From assembly GCA_947167455.1 (NCBI GenBank), contig CAMVIB010000023.1, positions 1-41,498 of the forward strand: a stretch of 41,498 nt of DNA. Direction: 5' to 3'. This document shows positions 26,218 to 35,847 of the stretch, one piece after another. The DNA is from an uncultured Prevotellaceae bacterium. Its GTDB lineage: Bacteria; Bacteroidota; Bacteroidia; Bacteroidales; Bacteroidaceae. Under the pieces are notes generated by a model. It saw only the letters and a list, made by a program, of their open reading frames with translations. It did no database searches and was not told the origin of the DNA. Numbering within the stretch: the first letter of the stretch is position 1; each line of letters starts with the position of its first letter. The position numbers and the translations under genes are program-made.

Positions 26218-28332
26218 ATGAATACTTTCAAGAAATATATCGCCGCTGCCCTCATCGCAGTGATGGCCGTAGGGCCATTCACATCGTGTAGTGACGACAT
26301 TCCGTCAGACAGCTACTACACCTTCAAGGGTGAGATGCTCAGCGACTACCTGCGCAACAGGCCGGAGTTCTCCGACTTCGCTACCATCGTTCAGCGAGCC
26401 GGCAAGATGGATCTCCTCTCCACCTATGGCCGTTACACCTGCTTCGCGCCTACCAACGATGCCGTGCAGGCCTACCTGAGCCAAAGGAACATCTCACTGA
26501 GCCAGCTCTCCGACCGTGACTGCGACACCATAGCCTCCACCGCCATCGTGGAATACATCTATGGCACCTCAGACTTCATCGGCGTCAACTTCCTCGGACG
26601 CACCAATATGCTGGGACGCAACCTCAGCGTGGAGGCTTCTCCCGTCATCGAGAACGGCGACACCATCAACACCACCTACCGCATCAACCGCACAGGACTC
26701 GTCATCATGTCCATGGCTAACGACTCCGTGGAGAACGGCATCGTACACCCCGTGTCCGAACTCGTCGTGGCATCCAACCTCACGCTGCCCACCGTCATGG
26801 CCGAGGATCCCAACATCAGCATCTTCAACACCTGTCTGGCTCTCACCGGTCTCGACAAGGAGATGCTGCGCATCGAAGACACCAGCTACGACCCCGAGTA
26901 CTGGCGCCGCGGACCGCTGAAGGAGGGCCAGCGCTTCTCTGGAGCACAGTGGGACTATTGCCATGTGCCCGAGTCACGCCGCTACGGCTACACGGCCTTT
27001 GCCGTGCCCGACAGCATCCTCAACAACTATGCCGACATCACGAGAAGTGACAAGGGTCAGAACACCTACGACAAGAACATCATGACATGGGAGGATCTCT
27101 ACGACTATGCCTGCACCGTTTATCCCGAAGGAGCAGGACAGGAGTACTATGACAAGGAGCACCTCACCGATCCCCGAAACCCGCTGTATCGTCTCATTGG
27201 CTACCACCTGCTCAACCGCAAGGGTCTCTATGACAAGCTCTACACTTACGTGTCGATCTACACCGGCGACATCTACCCCACGGAATGGTACACCACGATG
27301 GCTCCTCTCTCCACCATAAAGGTCGAGATGGTCAACGGTAAGTACGCCTCGTCGAACACCTTCACTGGCTCTGCAGAGATTGGTAACATGTATCTCAACC
27401 GACATTACGATCCCAACAACCCCTCCACCGAGCAGCGCGGAGCCATCGTGAACCCGAAGGTTGCCGACGGACTGACACAGCTGGCAGTGAACGGCGTCTA
27501 TTACTACATAGACCGCCTCGTAAACTTCGGCGAGCAGACGCAGCAGACGGTGTTCAACACACGCATGCGTATGGACCTCTACACCTTCTGGCCCGAGATG
27601 ATGAACAACGACCTCCGCTCCGAGGACTGCTCCGACAACGGTGCCGACATCGGCGACAAGGACTCACGTTCGCCATGCTATGTGTTCCCCAACAACTACT
27701 TCGATGAGATCAGCCTCGACGATGGCGAGTTCCTCTATCAGAACGTGCGTTGCACATACTGGAGCTACGAGGGCGACGAGTTCAACCTCCGTTCTAACAC
27801 CAACAGCTTCGACATGACCTTCAACCTGCCCACCGTGCCCGACGGCGACTACCAGATACGCCTCGGCTTCGCTCCTATGGACCCGCGTGCCGTGGCTCAG
27901 ATTTATCTCGACGGCATGCCTCAGGGCATACCTCTCGACATGCGCTCGGAGGGTACCGGCCTGCGCGACCGTATCGGCTGGATAGACTTCGGCAGCAGTG
28001 ACAGATGGCGCAACAACAGCGAGGAGTGGATTCAGAACAAGAAAGACCTCCACAACCAGGGATGGTACCACGGCCCCGGCGGCGTGCGTCAGGGCACATA
28101 CACCAAGGCCTGGGATGTCAGCCTCTCATGCGGAAGCTTCGTCGGCAACGACTGCCACACCATGCGACGCGTCATCTATCAGGGGCACCTCTCTGACACA
28201 CAAGTGCACACCATGCGCATCAAGAGCGTCTATGCTGCAGGTACTGCCCACCTTATGATTGACTATCTCGAGATCGTGCCCAAGAGCATATATGGCGTCG
28301 ATGGCGACGGCCGTGGCGAAGACGACCTCTAA
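26218..28332 (+). CDS. FAS1-domain surface lipoprotein B with C-terminal beta-sandwich
   Basis: A 704-residue lipoprotein, signal ending FTSC (Cys24) followed by SDDIP. FAS1-like modules lie at about 40-190 (MDLLSTYGRYTCFAPTNDAVQAYL, then a closing GIVHPVSELVV) and about 200-450 (SIFNTCLALTGL... YTAFAVPDSILNNYA). The C-terminal 230 residues lack FAS1 motifs and look like a beta-sandwich (NTNSFDMTFNLPTVPDGDYQIRLGF), possibly ligand-binding. I chose the ATG at 26218 over a TTG at 26197. It follows SusD by 65 bases. Confidence 0.8.
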   Translation: MNTFKKYIAAALIAVMAVGPFTSCSDDIPSDSYYTFKGEMLSDYLRNRPEFSDFATIVQRAGKMDLLSTYGRYTCFAPTNDAVQAYLSQRNISLSQLSDRDCDTIASTAIVEYIYGTSDFIGVNFLGRTNMLGRNLSVEASPVIENGDTINTTYRINRTGLVIMSMANDSVENGIVHPVSELVVASNLTLPTVMAEDPNISIFNTCLALTGLDKEMLRIEDTSYDPEYWRRGPLKEGQRFSGAQWDYCHVPESRRYGYTAFAVPDSILNNYADITRSDKGQNTYDKNIMTWEDLYDYACTVYPEGAGQEYYDKEHLTDPRNPLYRLIGYHLLNRKGLYDKLYTYVSIYTGDIYPTEWYTTMAPLSTIKVEMVNGKYASSNTFTGSAEIGNMYLNRHYDPNNPSTEQRGAIVNPKVADGLTQLAVNGVYYYIDRLVNFGEQTQQTVFNTRMRMDLYTFWPEMMNNDLRSEDCSDNGADIGDKDSRSPCYVFPNNYFDEISLDDGEFLYQNVRCTYWSYEGDEFNLRSNTNSFDMTFNLPTVPDGDYQIRLGFAPMDPRAVAQIYLDGMPQGIPLDMRSEGTGLRDRIGWIDFGSSDRWRNNSEEWIQNKKDLHNQGWYHGPGGVRQGTYTKAWDVSLSCGSFVGNDCHTMRRVIYQGHLSDTQVHTMRIKSVYAAGTAHLMIDYLEIVPKSIYGVDGDGRGEDDL

Positions 28333-28360
28333 ACGTTAAACCATAAACAACAACTCCAAT

Positions 28361-30199
28361 ATGAATCTCAACATAAAACAAATGGCCACACTACTCCTCG
28401 GAGCCACGGCGCTGAACATAGCGTCGTGCTCCGACGAGTGGAACAGCCACTACGACAGCGAAAGCGGGCAGCTCGTCTCAGGCGCCCCGTCGCTCATGGA
28501 GCATATCAACGCCGACCCAGAGCTTGCCAACTTCGGGCGTGTGCTCAAACACGTCGGCTACGACCGCGTGCTCGAATCGCCGCAGGCTCTCACGGTGTGG
28601 GCACCCGTCATCACAGCCGAGCAAGCCGACAGCGTTATCTATCTTTATGACCTCCAGAAGAATGTGCTCGGACGGCGCGACCAGGACAACACTGCCATCA
28701 CACAGTTCGTGCAGAACCACATCGCACTCTTCAACCGCTCCGTGCCGTCAGAATACAACGACAGCATACGCCTGCTCAACGGCAAGTACAAGGTGCTCAC
28801 CGGCAACACCATCGGCGACGTCACGTTCCAGAAGAAGAACGTCCTGGCCAGCAACGGCATACTCTACAAACTGCCCTACGCACAGACCTTCTATCCCAAC
28901 GTCCGCGAGGGACTCTCCATCCTCTTCGGCCTCGACAGCGTGGCAGCGTTCTACGACTCCTTCGACCGCTATGAACTCAACGAGAGCCAATCCGTGCAGA
29001 TGGGCATCGTGGATGGCAAGGTCGTCTATGCCGACTCTGTCTTCGACCTCAGCAACCGTCTCTACAGCATCGGCTATGTGGCACGCGAAGACTCCAACTA
29101 CCTCTTCCTCGCACCTACCAACGAGGTATGGCGTCGTGAGTACGAGCAGAACCTGCCTCTCTTCAACTACGTCAACAGCCTTGCCAACCGCGACTCCGTG
29201 CAGCGCGTCAATGCCCAGTATGCCATCGTTCGTGGACGCATCTTCAACATCAACCAGCAGAAGAACGACTACAACGACTCCATCTTCAACACCACATACA
29301 TCCGCATGACGGGCTACTACGGACTCAACGTCTATCAGACCCCCAAGGAGGCAGGAGGCATACTCCACGGCCTCACGCCATGGCAGTGCTCTAACGGCAT
29401 CATCTACCGCGATACCGAGGGACGCATAGACCCCGCCACGACATTCCAGCAGGTGCGCTACATCTCTGCATCGTCTCACCAGCACCGTATGCCGCAGGCA
29501 CGCGTGGGCGAGGAGCCACGGCCCCTCGGCACCATGATCACCCGCAGCATACCCGACAGCATCCATTTCGACGTCGAGCTCAAGGACAAGAACTTCATCG
29601 AGGTAGAGCCCATCAATTACGGTTCCAGCCTTCAGGGCGGCAACCGCAACAGCACCATCTACTTCTATCTCCCCAACACGTTCTCCAACGTCTTCTACAA
29701 CGTCTATGTCGTGATGGTGCCGGCCTATGCCTCCGGAACAGTGTCACGCGATGATGCGTCAAACGTGCCCACGCGATTCAAGGTCTATCATCAGCAGCGT
29801 CGTGCCACGCCACGCACATCAAGCACCAGCACCAGCCCCAACGAAGACCTGGAGTTCGACTACCCCAACGACGAGTCCGACGGCAGCACACCGCTCACGG
29901 CACCTGCCGACGAGCCCCACGGCAGCGGACGCTACTTCGAGACGTCAGGCAACGACGTCGATGTCATTTGCATAGCACGCGGACTGCAGTCCAGACTCTC
30001 ATGCTACAATGCCATCGGAACGGTCGATCCCATACACCGATTCCGCATCACGACAGATGTGCGTCCGTCGGCCATCACCAACGGCTCGATGACCACCAAG
30101 CTCCGCATCAACAGAATCATCTACATCCCATTCGAGACCAAGGAAGAGGCAGAAGCCTACCAGCTCGATTTGTCTAACCTCAAAGAATTCAGAGAATGA
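28361..30199 (+). CDS. FAS1-domain surface lipoprotein C
   Basis: A 612-residue lipoprotein, signal ending IASC (Cys23) then SDEWNSHYD. FAS1-like repeats are at about 40-175 (NFGRVLKHVGYDRVLESPQALTVWAP... HIALFNRS) and about 180-330 (GLSILFGLDSVAAFYDSFDRY... NYLFLAPTNEVWRREY). The C-terminal part is a beta-rich domain interrupted by a Ser/Thr/acidic low-complexity stretch at about 485-525. The stop overlaps the second SusC start (ATGA), so translation is coupled. Role: probably ligand capture or adhesion with the second SusCD pair. Confidence 0.8.
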   Translation: MNLNIKQMATLLLGATALNIASCSDEWNSHYDSESGQLVSGAPSLMEHINADPELANFGRVLKHVGYDRVLESPQALTVWAPVITAEQADSVIYLYDLQKNVLGRRDQDNTAITQFVQNHIALFNRSVPSEYNDSIRLLNGKYKVLTGNTIGDVTFQKKNVLASNGILYKLPYAQTFYPNVREGLSILFGLDSVAAFYDSFDRYELNESQSVQMGIVDGKVVYADSVFDLSNRLYSIGYVAREDSNYLFLAPTNEVWRREYEQNLPLFNYVNSLANRDSVQRVNAQYAIVRGRIFNINQQKNDYNDSIFNTTYIRMTGYYGLNVYQTPKEAGGILHGLTPWQCSNGIIYRDTEGRIDPATTFQQVRYISASSHQHRMPQARVGEEPRPLGTMITRSIPDSIHFDVELKDKNFIEVEPINYGSSLQGGNRNSTIYFYLPNTFSNVFYNVYVVMVPAYASGTVSRDDASNVPTRFKVYHQQRRATPRTSSTSTSPNEDLEFDYPNDESDGSTPLTAPADEPHGSGRYFETSGNDVDVICIARGLQSRLSCYNAIGTVDPIHRFRITTDVRPSAITNGSMTTKLRINRIIYIPFETKEEAEAYQLDLSNLKEFRE

Positions 30200-33100
30200 A
30201 AAGACTAGGCTTATATTGTCTCTCCCTGTTCCTCGTCGTGCCTGGAACCGCATGGGCTCAGGATGCGGAGCAAGAAGACACCGACACCATGGCCGTGCGC
30301 ATACGCCGTGCCGTGAAGACAGAGGCTACACGCCAGATCACAGGACGTGTGGTTTGCCAGCAAGGCCATGCACCTCTCGCCGGCGTTCTCGTGCAGTCTG
30401 TTGCAGGAGAAGGCTACTCGGCACTTACCGACGAGGATGGCACATTCACACTCAATGTCCCCACCTACGCCAGTGCCATCGACGTGACACTGCCGGGCTA
30501 CAACCGCATACGTGTGGGTCTCAATGCCAGCGGACAGCTGCGTGACATCGTCATGCAGAGCGATGCTGCTCGAGCTCTCTACCACGATGACGATAATATC
30601 TTCGGCAACGGGCGCGCCAGCAACTTCGACTTCTCCAACGCTGTCAACATCTCGTCAGAGATAGGACAGCAGCTCGGAGCCGAGGTGCGCACCATTCAGC
30701 GCAGCGGCATCACCGGCATTGGCTCATACATGCAGGTCGGCGGCGTCAACAGCTATATGGTCAACGCACAGCCGCTCGTCGTCATCGACGGAGTCATCAC
30801 AGAGATGCAGTATTCTCGCGAGATGATTCACTCTGGCTTCTACAACGATATCCTCTCTAACTTCAACGTCAACGACATCGAGTCTGTCGAGGTGATGAAG
30901 AACGGGACGGCCATCTACGGTGCCAAGGGTGCCAACGGCGTCATCCTCATCAAGACCAAGCGCAACCGCTCCCTGGCAACACGCATCGATGCCTACGCTA
31001 CAGGCGGCATCATGCTCGTGCCCAAGCACTATGACATGATGGACGGCATGCAGTTCAAGAACTACGCCTCATCACTGCTCCAGAGCACAGGCACACGCCA
31101 GCAGACCTACAAGTTCCTCAATGCCGACCCCACCTACTACTGGTACAACAAGTACAACAACAACACCGACTGGACTCGCGACCTCTATTCTGAGGCATAC
31201 GCCGGCAACTACGGACTCAGCGTGCAGGGTGGTGGCGACATTGCCAACTACATGCTCACGCTCGGCTACAGCCATGCCAATGAGACGCTCAAGAACAACA
31301 CCTACAGCCGTCTGAACGTGCGCTTCAACACCGACATCAAGATTACCAACTGGATTGACGTGCGCTTCGACGCCTCATTTGCCAACACCACGCGCAACCT
31401 CTTCGACACCGGCGCTCCCAGCGACTACGACAACTCCACGGTGACATCCGTCAACTTCCTCTCCTACGCCAAGTCGCCGATGCTGAGCCCATACAGCTTC
31501 GTGGCAAGCGGTGCACAGGGGTCTATCAACACGACCCACCTCGACATCGAAGACGAGGACTACCTCGCCGAGATCAACGAGCTGCGCAACGCCAACTACG
31601 AGCTTGCCAACCCCATGGCTATCACCGACTATGGTAAGGCTCAGAACAAGAACTACTTCGACAACTCCTACCTCAACATCTCCATCACCCCGGCCTGGCA
31701 CCCCAACAAGCACCTCAAGTTCAGCTCGCTATTCAGCTACTCGCTCGTCAACACCAACGAGAAGCACTACGTGCCTATGAACGGCGTGCCGTCGTTCTAC
31801 GTGCAGGCTTTCCACCAGCGCATGGACAATATGATAGGCTCGCTCTACAGCAAGCAGAACAGCGTACTCTCTGACACCAAGGTGGAGTGGAAGAACCGCT
31901 ACGGAGCTCACGACATCAGCCTGCTCGGCGGCTTCCGCTTCCTCTCCGAGACATATAGCGTCACACGCCAGACGGGCTACAACACCGGCAACGACAAGAC
32001 CCCGCTCATCTCCAACACCAAGCAGCAGCTCATCGACGGCTCCGAGGAGCCATGGGGCACCATGACATGGTATGGCCAGGCACGCTACAACTATGCCAAC
32101 CGCTACTATGTGCAGGGCGACTTCGCACTCGAGACGAACTCGCAGTTCGGCAAGGATGCCAGCGGACTGAAGCTCGCAGGTGTCGTCTGGGGCGCCTTCC
32201 CCAGCATCCAGGCCGGATGGATCGTCAGCAATGAGAAGTGGTTCAACGTCTGCGGCATCGACTACCTCAAGCTGCAGACAGGCTACGGCCTCTCCGGCAA
32301 CGACAACCTGCCCTTCGACGCCGCCCACAGCTACTTCAAGAGCCGCCTCTTCCTCGGCCAGATACCTGGCCTCTCGTTCGAGAACATCGGTAACTCCAAG
32401 CTGAAATGGGAGACAACACGACGCTTCAACGTAGGCATCGAGGGACGCTTCCTCAACAACCGCCTCGCCTTCACCTTCAACTACTTCACGTCGAAGACCG
32501 ACGACCTGCTGACACTGCGCAGCATGTCATTCCTCAGCGGCATACAGCAGAGCTGGAGCAACGGCGGAAGTCTCAAGAACCAAGGCTTCGATGCCAGCAT
32601 CACCGGACACATCATCTCCACCAATACATGGAACTGGAGCGTAGGCGCCAGCGTAGGCCACTATGCCAACAAGCTCACCGCACTGCCCGATAATGCCACC
32701 TACGAAGACCACTCTGTGCTCGGCGGAACCGTCCGCAGCGAAGTGGGACGCCCCATCAACAGTTTCTACGGCCTGAAGACTGCTGCCACGAAGAGCGGCA
32801 CCATCGTCTATGCCACCTCCGAGGAGGCTGCTGCCGACGGCCACTACCGTCTTGCTGCCGACGGCGTCACCAAGACCTACTACTCGGCCGGCGATGTCAA
32901 GTACGTCGATCAGAACGGCGACGGTGAGATCAACGATGCCGACCGCACCTTCATCGGTGATGCCAACCCCGACATCTATGGCAACATCTGGACGACACTG
33001 TCATGGAAGAACATCACCCTCGACGTGAACTTCAAGTACAGCCTCGGAGGCGATGTCTATAACTATATGCGCCAGCAACTCGAGTCAGGCAGCCGCTTCA

Positions 33101-33456
33101 TGAACCAGACGAGTGCCATGACAGGACGCTGGGCCTACGAGGGACATGTCACCGACATCCCGCGTGCAACCTACGACGACCCCATGGGCAACAGCGCATT
33201 CTCCGACCGCTGGATTGAAGATGGCTCCTACATCAAGCTCAAGGACATCACCCTGTCCTATAAGCTGCCCATCAACAACACGTACATCCAGGGCATCACC
33301 GTTTGGGCCAAGGCCACCAACGTGCTCACGCTATCCAAGTACCTCGGCACCGACCCGGAGTTCACCATGAACAATAGCGTCCTCTACCAGGGCATCGACC
33401 GCGGCTTCCTTCCCGCAAGCCGCACGTTCAACCTCGGTGTGAAGATCAACCTCTAA
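30196..33456 (+). CDS. SusC/RagA-family TonB-linked outer-membrane transporter (second pair)
   Basis: A 1086-residue TonB-dependent transporter with a signal peptide ending TAWAQ. A carboxypeptidase-regulatory-like domain spans about 45-120 (ITGRVVCQQGHAPLAGVLV). The plug (about 145-260) is unusual at the start, with EIGQQLGAEVRTIQRSG in place of the common LQG-xxAGV motif, but ends normally with IYGAKGANGVILIKTKR. The barrel ends in FNLGVKINL. It is not a close copy of the first SusC, so the pairs did not arise by recent duplication. Coupled to FAS1 C upstream and SusD downstream. Confidence 0.92.
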   Translation: MKRLGLYCLSLFLVVPGTAWAQDAEQEDTDTMAVRIRRAVKTEATRQITGRVVCQQGHAPLAGVLVQSVAGEGYSALTDEDGTFTLNVPTYASAIDVTLPGYNRIRVGLNASGQLRDIVMQSDAARALYHDDDNIFGNGRASNFDFSNAVNISSEIGQQLGAEVRTIQRSGITGIGSYMQVGGVNSYMVNAQPLVVIDGVITEMQYSREMIHSGFYNDILSNFNVNDIESVEVMKNGTAIYGAKGANGVILIKTKRNRSLATRIDAYATGGIMLVPKHYDMMDGMQFKNYASSLLQSTGTRQQTYKFLNADPTYYWYNKYNNNTDWTRDLYSEAYAGNYGLSVQGGGDIANYMLTLGYSHANETLKNNTYSRLNVRFNTDIKITNWIDVRFDASFANTTRNLFDTGAPSDYDNSTVTSVNFLSYAKSPMLSPYSFVASGAQGSINTTHLDIEDEDYLAEINELRNANYELANPMAITDYGKAQNKNYFDNSYLNISITPAWHPNKHLKFSSLFSYSLVNTNEKHYVPMNGVPSFYVQAFHQRMDNMIGSLYSKQNSVLSDTKVEWKNRYGAHDISLLGGFRFLSETYSVTRQTGYNTGNDKTPLISNTKQQLIDGSEEPWGTMTWYGQARYNYANRYYVQGDFALETNSQFGKDASGLKLAGVVWGAFPSIQAGWIVSNEKWFNVCGIDYLKLQTGYGLSGNDNLPFDAAHSYFKSRLFLGQIPGLSFENIGNSKLKWETTRRFNVGIEGRFLNNRLAFTFNYFTSKTDDLLTLRSMSFLSGIQQSWSNGGSLKNQGFDASITGHIISTNTWNWSVGASVGHYANKLTALPDNATYEDHSVLGGTVRSEVGRPINSFYGLKTAATKSGTIVYATSEEAAADGHYRLAADGVTKTYYSAGDVKYVDQNGDGEINDADRTFIGDANPDIYGNIWTTLSWKNITLDVNFKYSLGGDVYNYMRQQLESGSRFMNQTSAMTGRWAYEGHVTDIPRATYDDPMGNSAFSDRWIEDGSYIKLKDITLSYKLPINNTYIQGITVWAKATNVLTLSKYLGTDPEFTMNNSVLYQGIDRGFLPASRTFNLGVKINL

Positions 33457-33477
33457 AAGCCAAAACTCACAACGAAT

Positions 33478-35640
33478 ATGAAAACACTGAAATATCTCAT
33501 AGCATTAGGCTGTGTTGGTTGCTCGCTCACAGCAACCCTCTCATCCTGCGACGACATGCTCGACATGGGCAACGGCGATGTCATCTATGCTGACGATAAC
33601 CACCTCACGCAAGCATCAGACACCGTCAACTCATTCGTGGGCATCCTGGCACAGCTGCAGAAGATCGGCGTACGCACAAACCTCTTCGGAGAGCTGCGTG
33701 CCGACCTCGTCACTGTCTCACCGACGGCCAAGATGTCGCTCAAGGAGATTGCCGACTTCTCCGTCACCGACGACAACGAGTACAACTCGCCACGCGACTA
33801 CTACGCTGTCATCAACAACTGCAACTACTACCTCGCTAATGCCGACACAGCATTGCACGAGCAGAAGAACAACAACGGCGCACGCCAGGACTTCTACCCC
33901 TTCCGTGCCGAGTACTATGCCGTGCGTGCCATACGTGCATGGGTTTACCTACAGCTCGGACAGATTTACGGACGCGTTCCCGTCGTCACGGAACCTATGC
34001 TCAGTCTCGATGACGCCTCCGTAGAGAAAGCCACCATGATGGACCTGCCGGCCATCTGCGACTACTTCATCAACGACCTCAAGCCCTATGCCGACATGAC
34101 GCGCTTCGCATACCCCTATCATGGCAATCCCGGCAACATAGGCTACAACAGCCACACGCCGTCACGACTCAGCGTCTTCCCTGTCGCCCTCGTGCTCGGA
34201 GACCTTTACCTCTGGGCGGCAAGCATCAACCAGAATCCTATGCTCGCACGCGAGGCTGCCAAGTGCTACTTCGACTACATCGACTGGGTGCCTACTGATG
34301 CCGGCTACAAGGTGCGCAACACTACCGGTCTGCGCAATAACGAGTGGGACGAACGCTGCTTCTCGACAGGCTCATTCCAGAGCTTTAGGACGTCATCTGA
34401 CTTCACGACCGTGCGCTTTGGCACAAGCAACAGCGAGTGCATCACTGTCATTGCCATGGACTCTTCCAGCGCAGAAGGACATTTCAACGAGCTGCGCAAG
34501 CTCTACAGCTACGACTACGAGGCCTCAGAACCCGGACCGGCCGTCATCGTGCCATCGGATGCTTGCTACAAATATTCCGACAGCCAGATATACCTCGGAC
34601 GCTACCAGGACGGCACAGGCAGCTACTCCTATCAGACCGTTGACCCATCGATGCTCGAAGAGATTATGCTGCAGCGTCACTACCAGGGCGACCTCCGCCT
34701 GCCGCTGAATTTCAGCCGCTACACCAACAACCGTGGCGTGGAACTGCTCACCAACTACAAGATCTCTGACGCACAGGACATCATCATCTATCGCACAGGG
34801 CAGGTCTATCTGCGACTCGCTGAGGCTCTCAACTATGCAGGGTTCCCGAAGTTCGCTCTCGCCATACTCACCACGGGACTCGACAACACCATCATCGAGC
34901 ACGACATCCTCTCGCAGGTCAACTCTCCTGCAGACTCGGCATTCATCAACTACTTCGACTTCAATACCAACTACTACCAAACGCGTATCGCCAACTTCAC
35001 CACCAATGGCTACACCTTGCGCAATGCCGACAATGTCAACCAGGGCGGACTGCATGAGCGTGGCAGCGGGTGGACGGCATTCAACAACCCCTACTACTAC
35101 CCCGCCGAGACCGACCTGCCCACCAACTTCGAAGGCTATCCCGTGATGCCGCCGTCCTTCGTCGCCGTGCGTGCTCAAAAGGATTCGCTGCTCATGGATT
35201 CGCTCTACAAGTACAACTCTGTGCTCATCAACGAATATGCCATACCGGCAGGTTACATCCCACCGGCCTCTGCTGACGACTACGCCACCACAAAGTTATG
35301 GAACGATGCCAGCAAGGCATATATCGACACCCTGCAGGCCTTCGCCAACAGGCTCAGTGTGCAATATACCATCGACGTGCGCAACTGGTACCGCGACTAC
35401 GGTGTGCCACAAGTCAAGCCCAGACAGATAGAGGTCGTTGACAGCCTTATCGACATCGAGCAGGCGCTCGAGACATGCTTCGAGGGGCAGCGCTTCGGCG
35501 ACCTCATGCGTGCCGCCTACCGTCGTGGCGACAACACATACCTGGCCGACCGTGTCGGAAAACGCAACCCGGCGCTCAAGGCAGCACTCCTCGACCGCAA
35601 CCGCTGGTTCATCTCATGGAAAGGACAGATTGGCATGTAA
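33478..35640 (+). CDS. SusD/RagB-family surface nutrient-binding lipoprotein (second pair)
   Basis: A 720-residue lipoprotein, signal ending LSSC (Cys24) then DDMLDMGNG. SusD-like helices are seen in AEYYAVRAIRAWVYLQLGQIYGRVPVV, IIIYRTGQVYLRLAEALNYAGFPKFA and the C-terminal FEGQRFGDLMRAAYRRGDNTYLA. It is about 120 residues longer than the first SusD, mainly in the middle and before the C-terminal RagB segment. Last gene of the operon, followed by a strong terminator. Confidence 0.88.
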   Translation: MKTLKYLIALGCVGCSLTATLSSCDDMLDMGNGDVIYADDNHLTQASDTVNSFVGILAQLQKIGVRTNLFGELRADLVTVSPTAKMSLKEIADFSVTDDNEYNSPRDYYAVINNCNYYLANADTALHEQKNNNGARQDFYPFRAEYYAVRAIRAWVYLQLGQIYGRVPVVTEPMLSLDDASVEKATMMDLPAICDYFINDLKPYADMTRFAYPYHGNPGNIGYNSHTPSRLSVFPVALVLGDLYLWAASINQNPMLAREAAKCYFDYIDWVPTDAGYKVRNTTGLRNNEWDERCFSTGSFQSFRTSSDFTTVRFGTSNSECITVIAMDSSSAEGHFNELRKLYSYDYEASEPGPAVIVPSDACYKYSDSQIYLGRYQDGTGSYSYQTVDPSMLEEIMLQRHYQGDLRLPLNFSRYTNNRGVELLTNYKISDAQDIIIYRTGQVYLRLAEALNYAGFPKFALAILTTGLDNTIIEHDILSQVNSPADSAFINYFDFNTNYYQTRIANFTTNGYTLRNADNVNQGGLHERGSGWTAFNNPYYYPAETDLPTNFEGYPVMPPSFVAVRAQKDSLLMDSLYKYNSVLINEYAIPAGYIPPASADDYATTKLWNDASKAYIDTLQAFANRLSVQYTIDVRNWYRDYGVPQVKPRQIEVVDSLIDIEQALETCFEGQRFGDLMRAAYRRGDNTYLADRVGKRNPALKAALLDRNRWFISWKGQIGM

Positions 35641-35665
35641 CCCTTCACACACATACATCATCAGC

Positions 35666-35703
35666 AAAGCCCTGCCGGAACATAGCAGTCCGGCAGGGCT
35701 TTT
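35666..35703 (+). terminator. intrinsic terminator of the FAS1/SusCD operon
   Basis: AAAGCCCTGCCGGA pairs with TCCGGCAGGGCTTT around a 9-base loop and is followed by T residues, 25 bases after the last stop codon. Confidence 0.92.
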
Positions 35704-35802
35704 CGTATGTCATCGTCAAAGCCCGACTCCGAATATGTCAAGAAAGACGGCCGTCAGACAAGAAAAGGTATGCACGATGCACTCCAAACGAGACTTTTTC
35801 TT

Positions 35803-35810
35803 TATCTTTG
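35803..35810 (+). promoter_or_regulatory. predicted his operon promoter (-7 box)
   Basis: TATCTTTG matches TAnnTTTG, 37 bases before the hisG ATG at 35848. The predicted start site near 35817 lies within any longer hisG frame and supports the start chosen. No histidine-rich leader peptide or attenuator is visible. Confidence 0.55.
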
Positions 35811-35847
35811 CCCACATCACTTGTTAACACAAACATCTATCACCGAC

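Noticed and set aside
20971..33456. Second SusCD pair as a recent duplication of the first
   Set aside because: The two SusC plugs and N-terminal regions differ clearly and the SusD proteins differ in length by more than 120 residues.
18137..35640. Calling the operon a polysaccharide utilisation locus with a named glycan
   Set aside because: No glycoside hydrolase, lyase, sulfatase or sensor gene is present, so the substrate class cannot be assigned.
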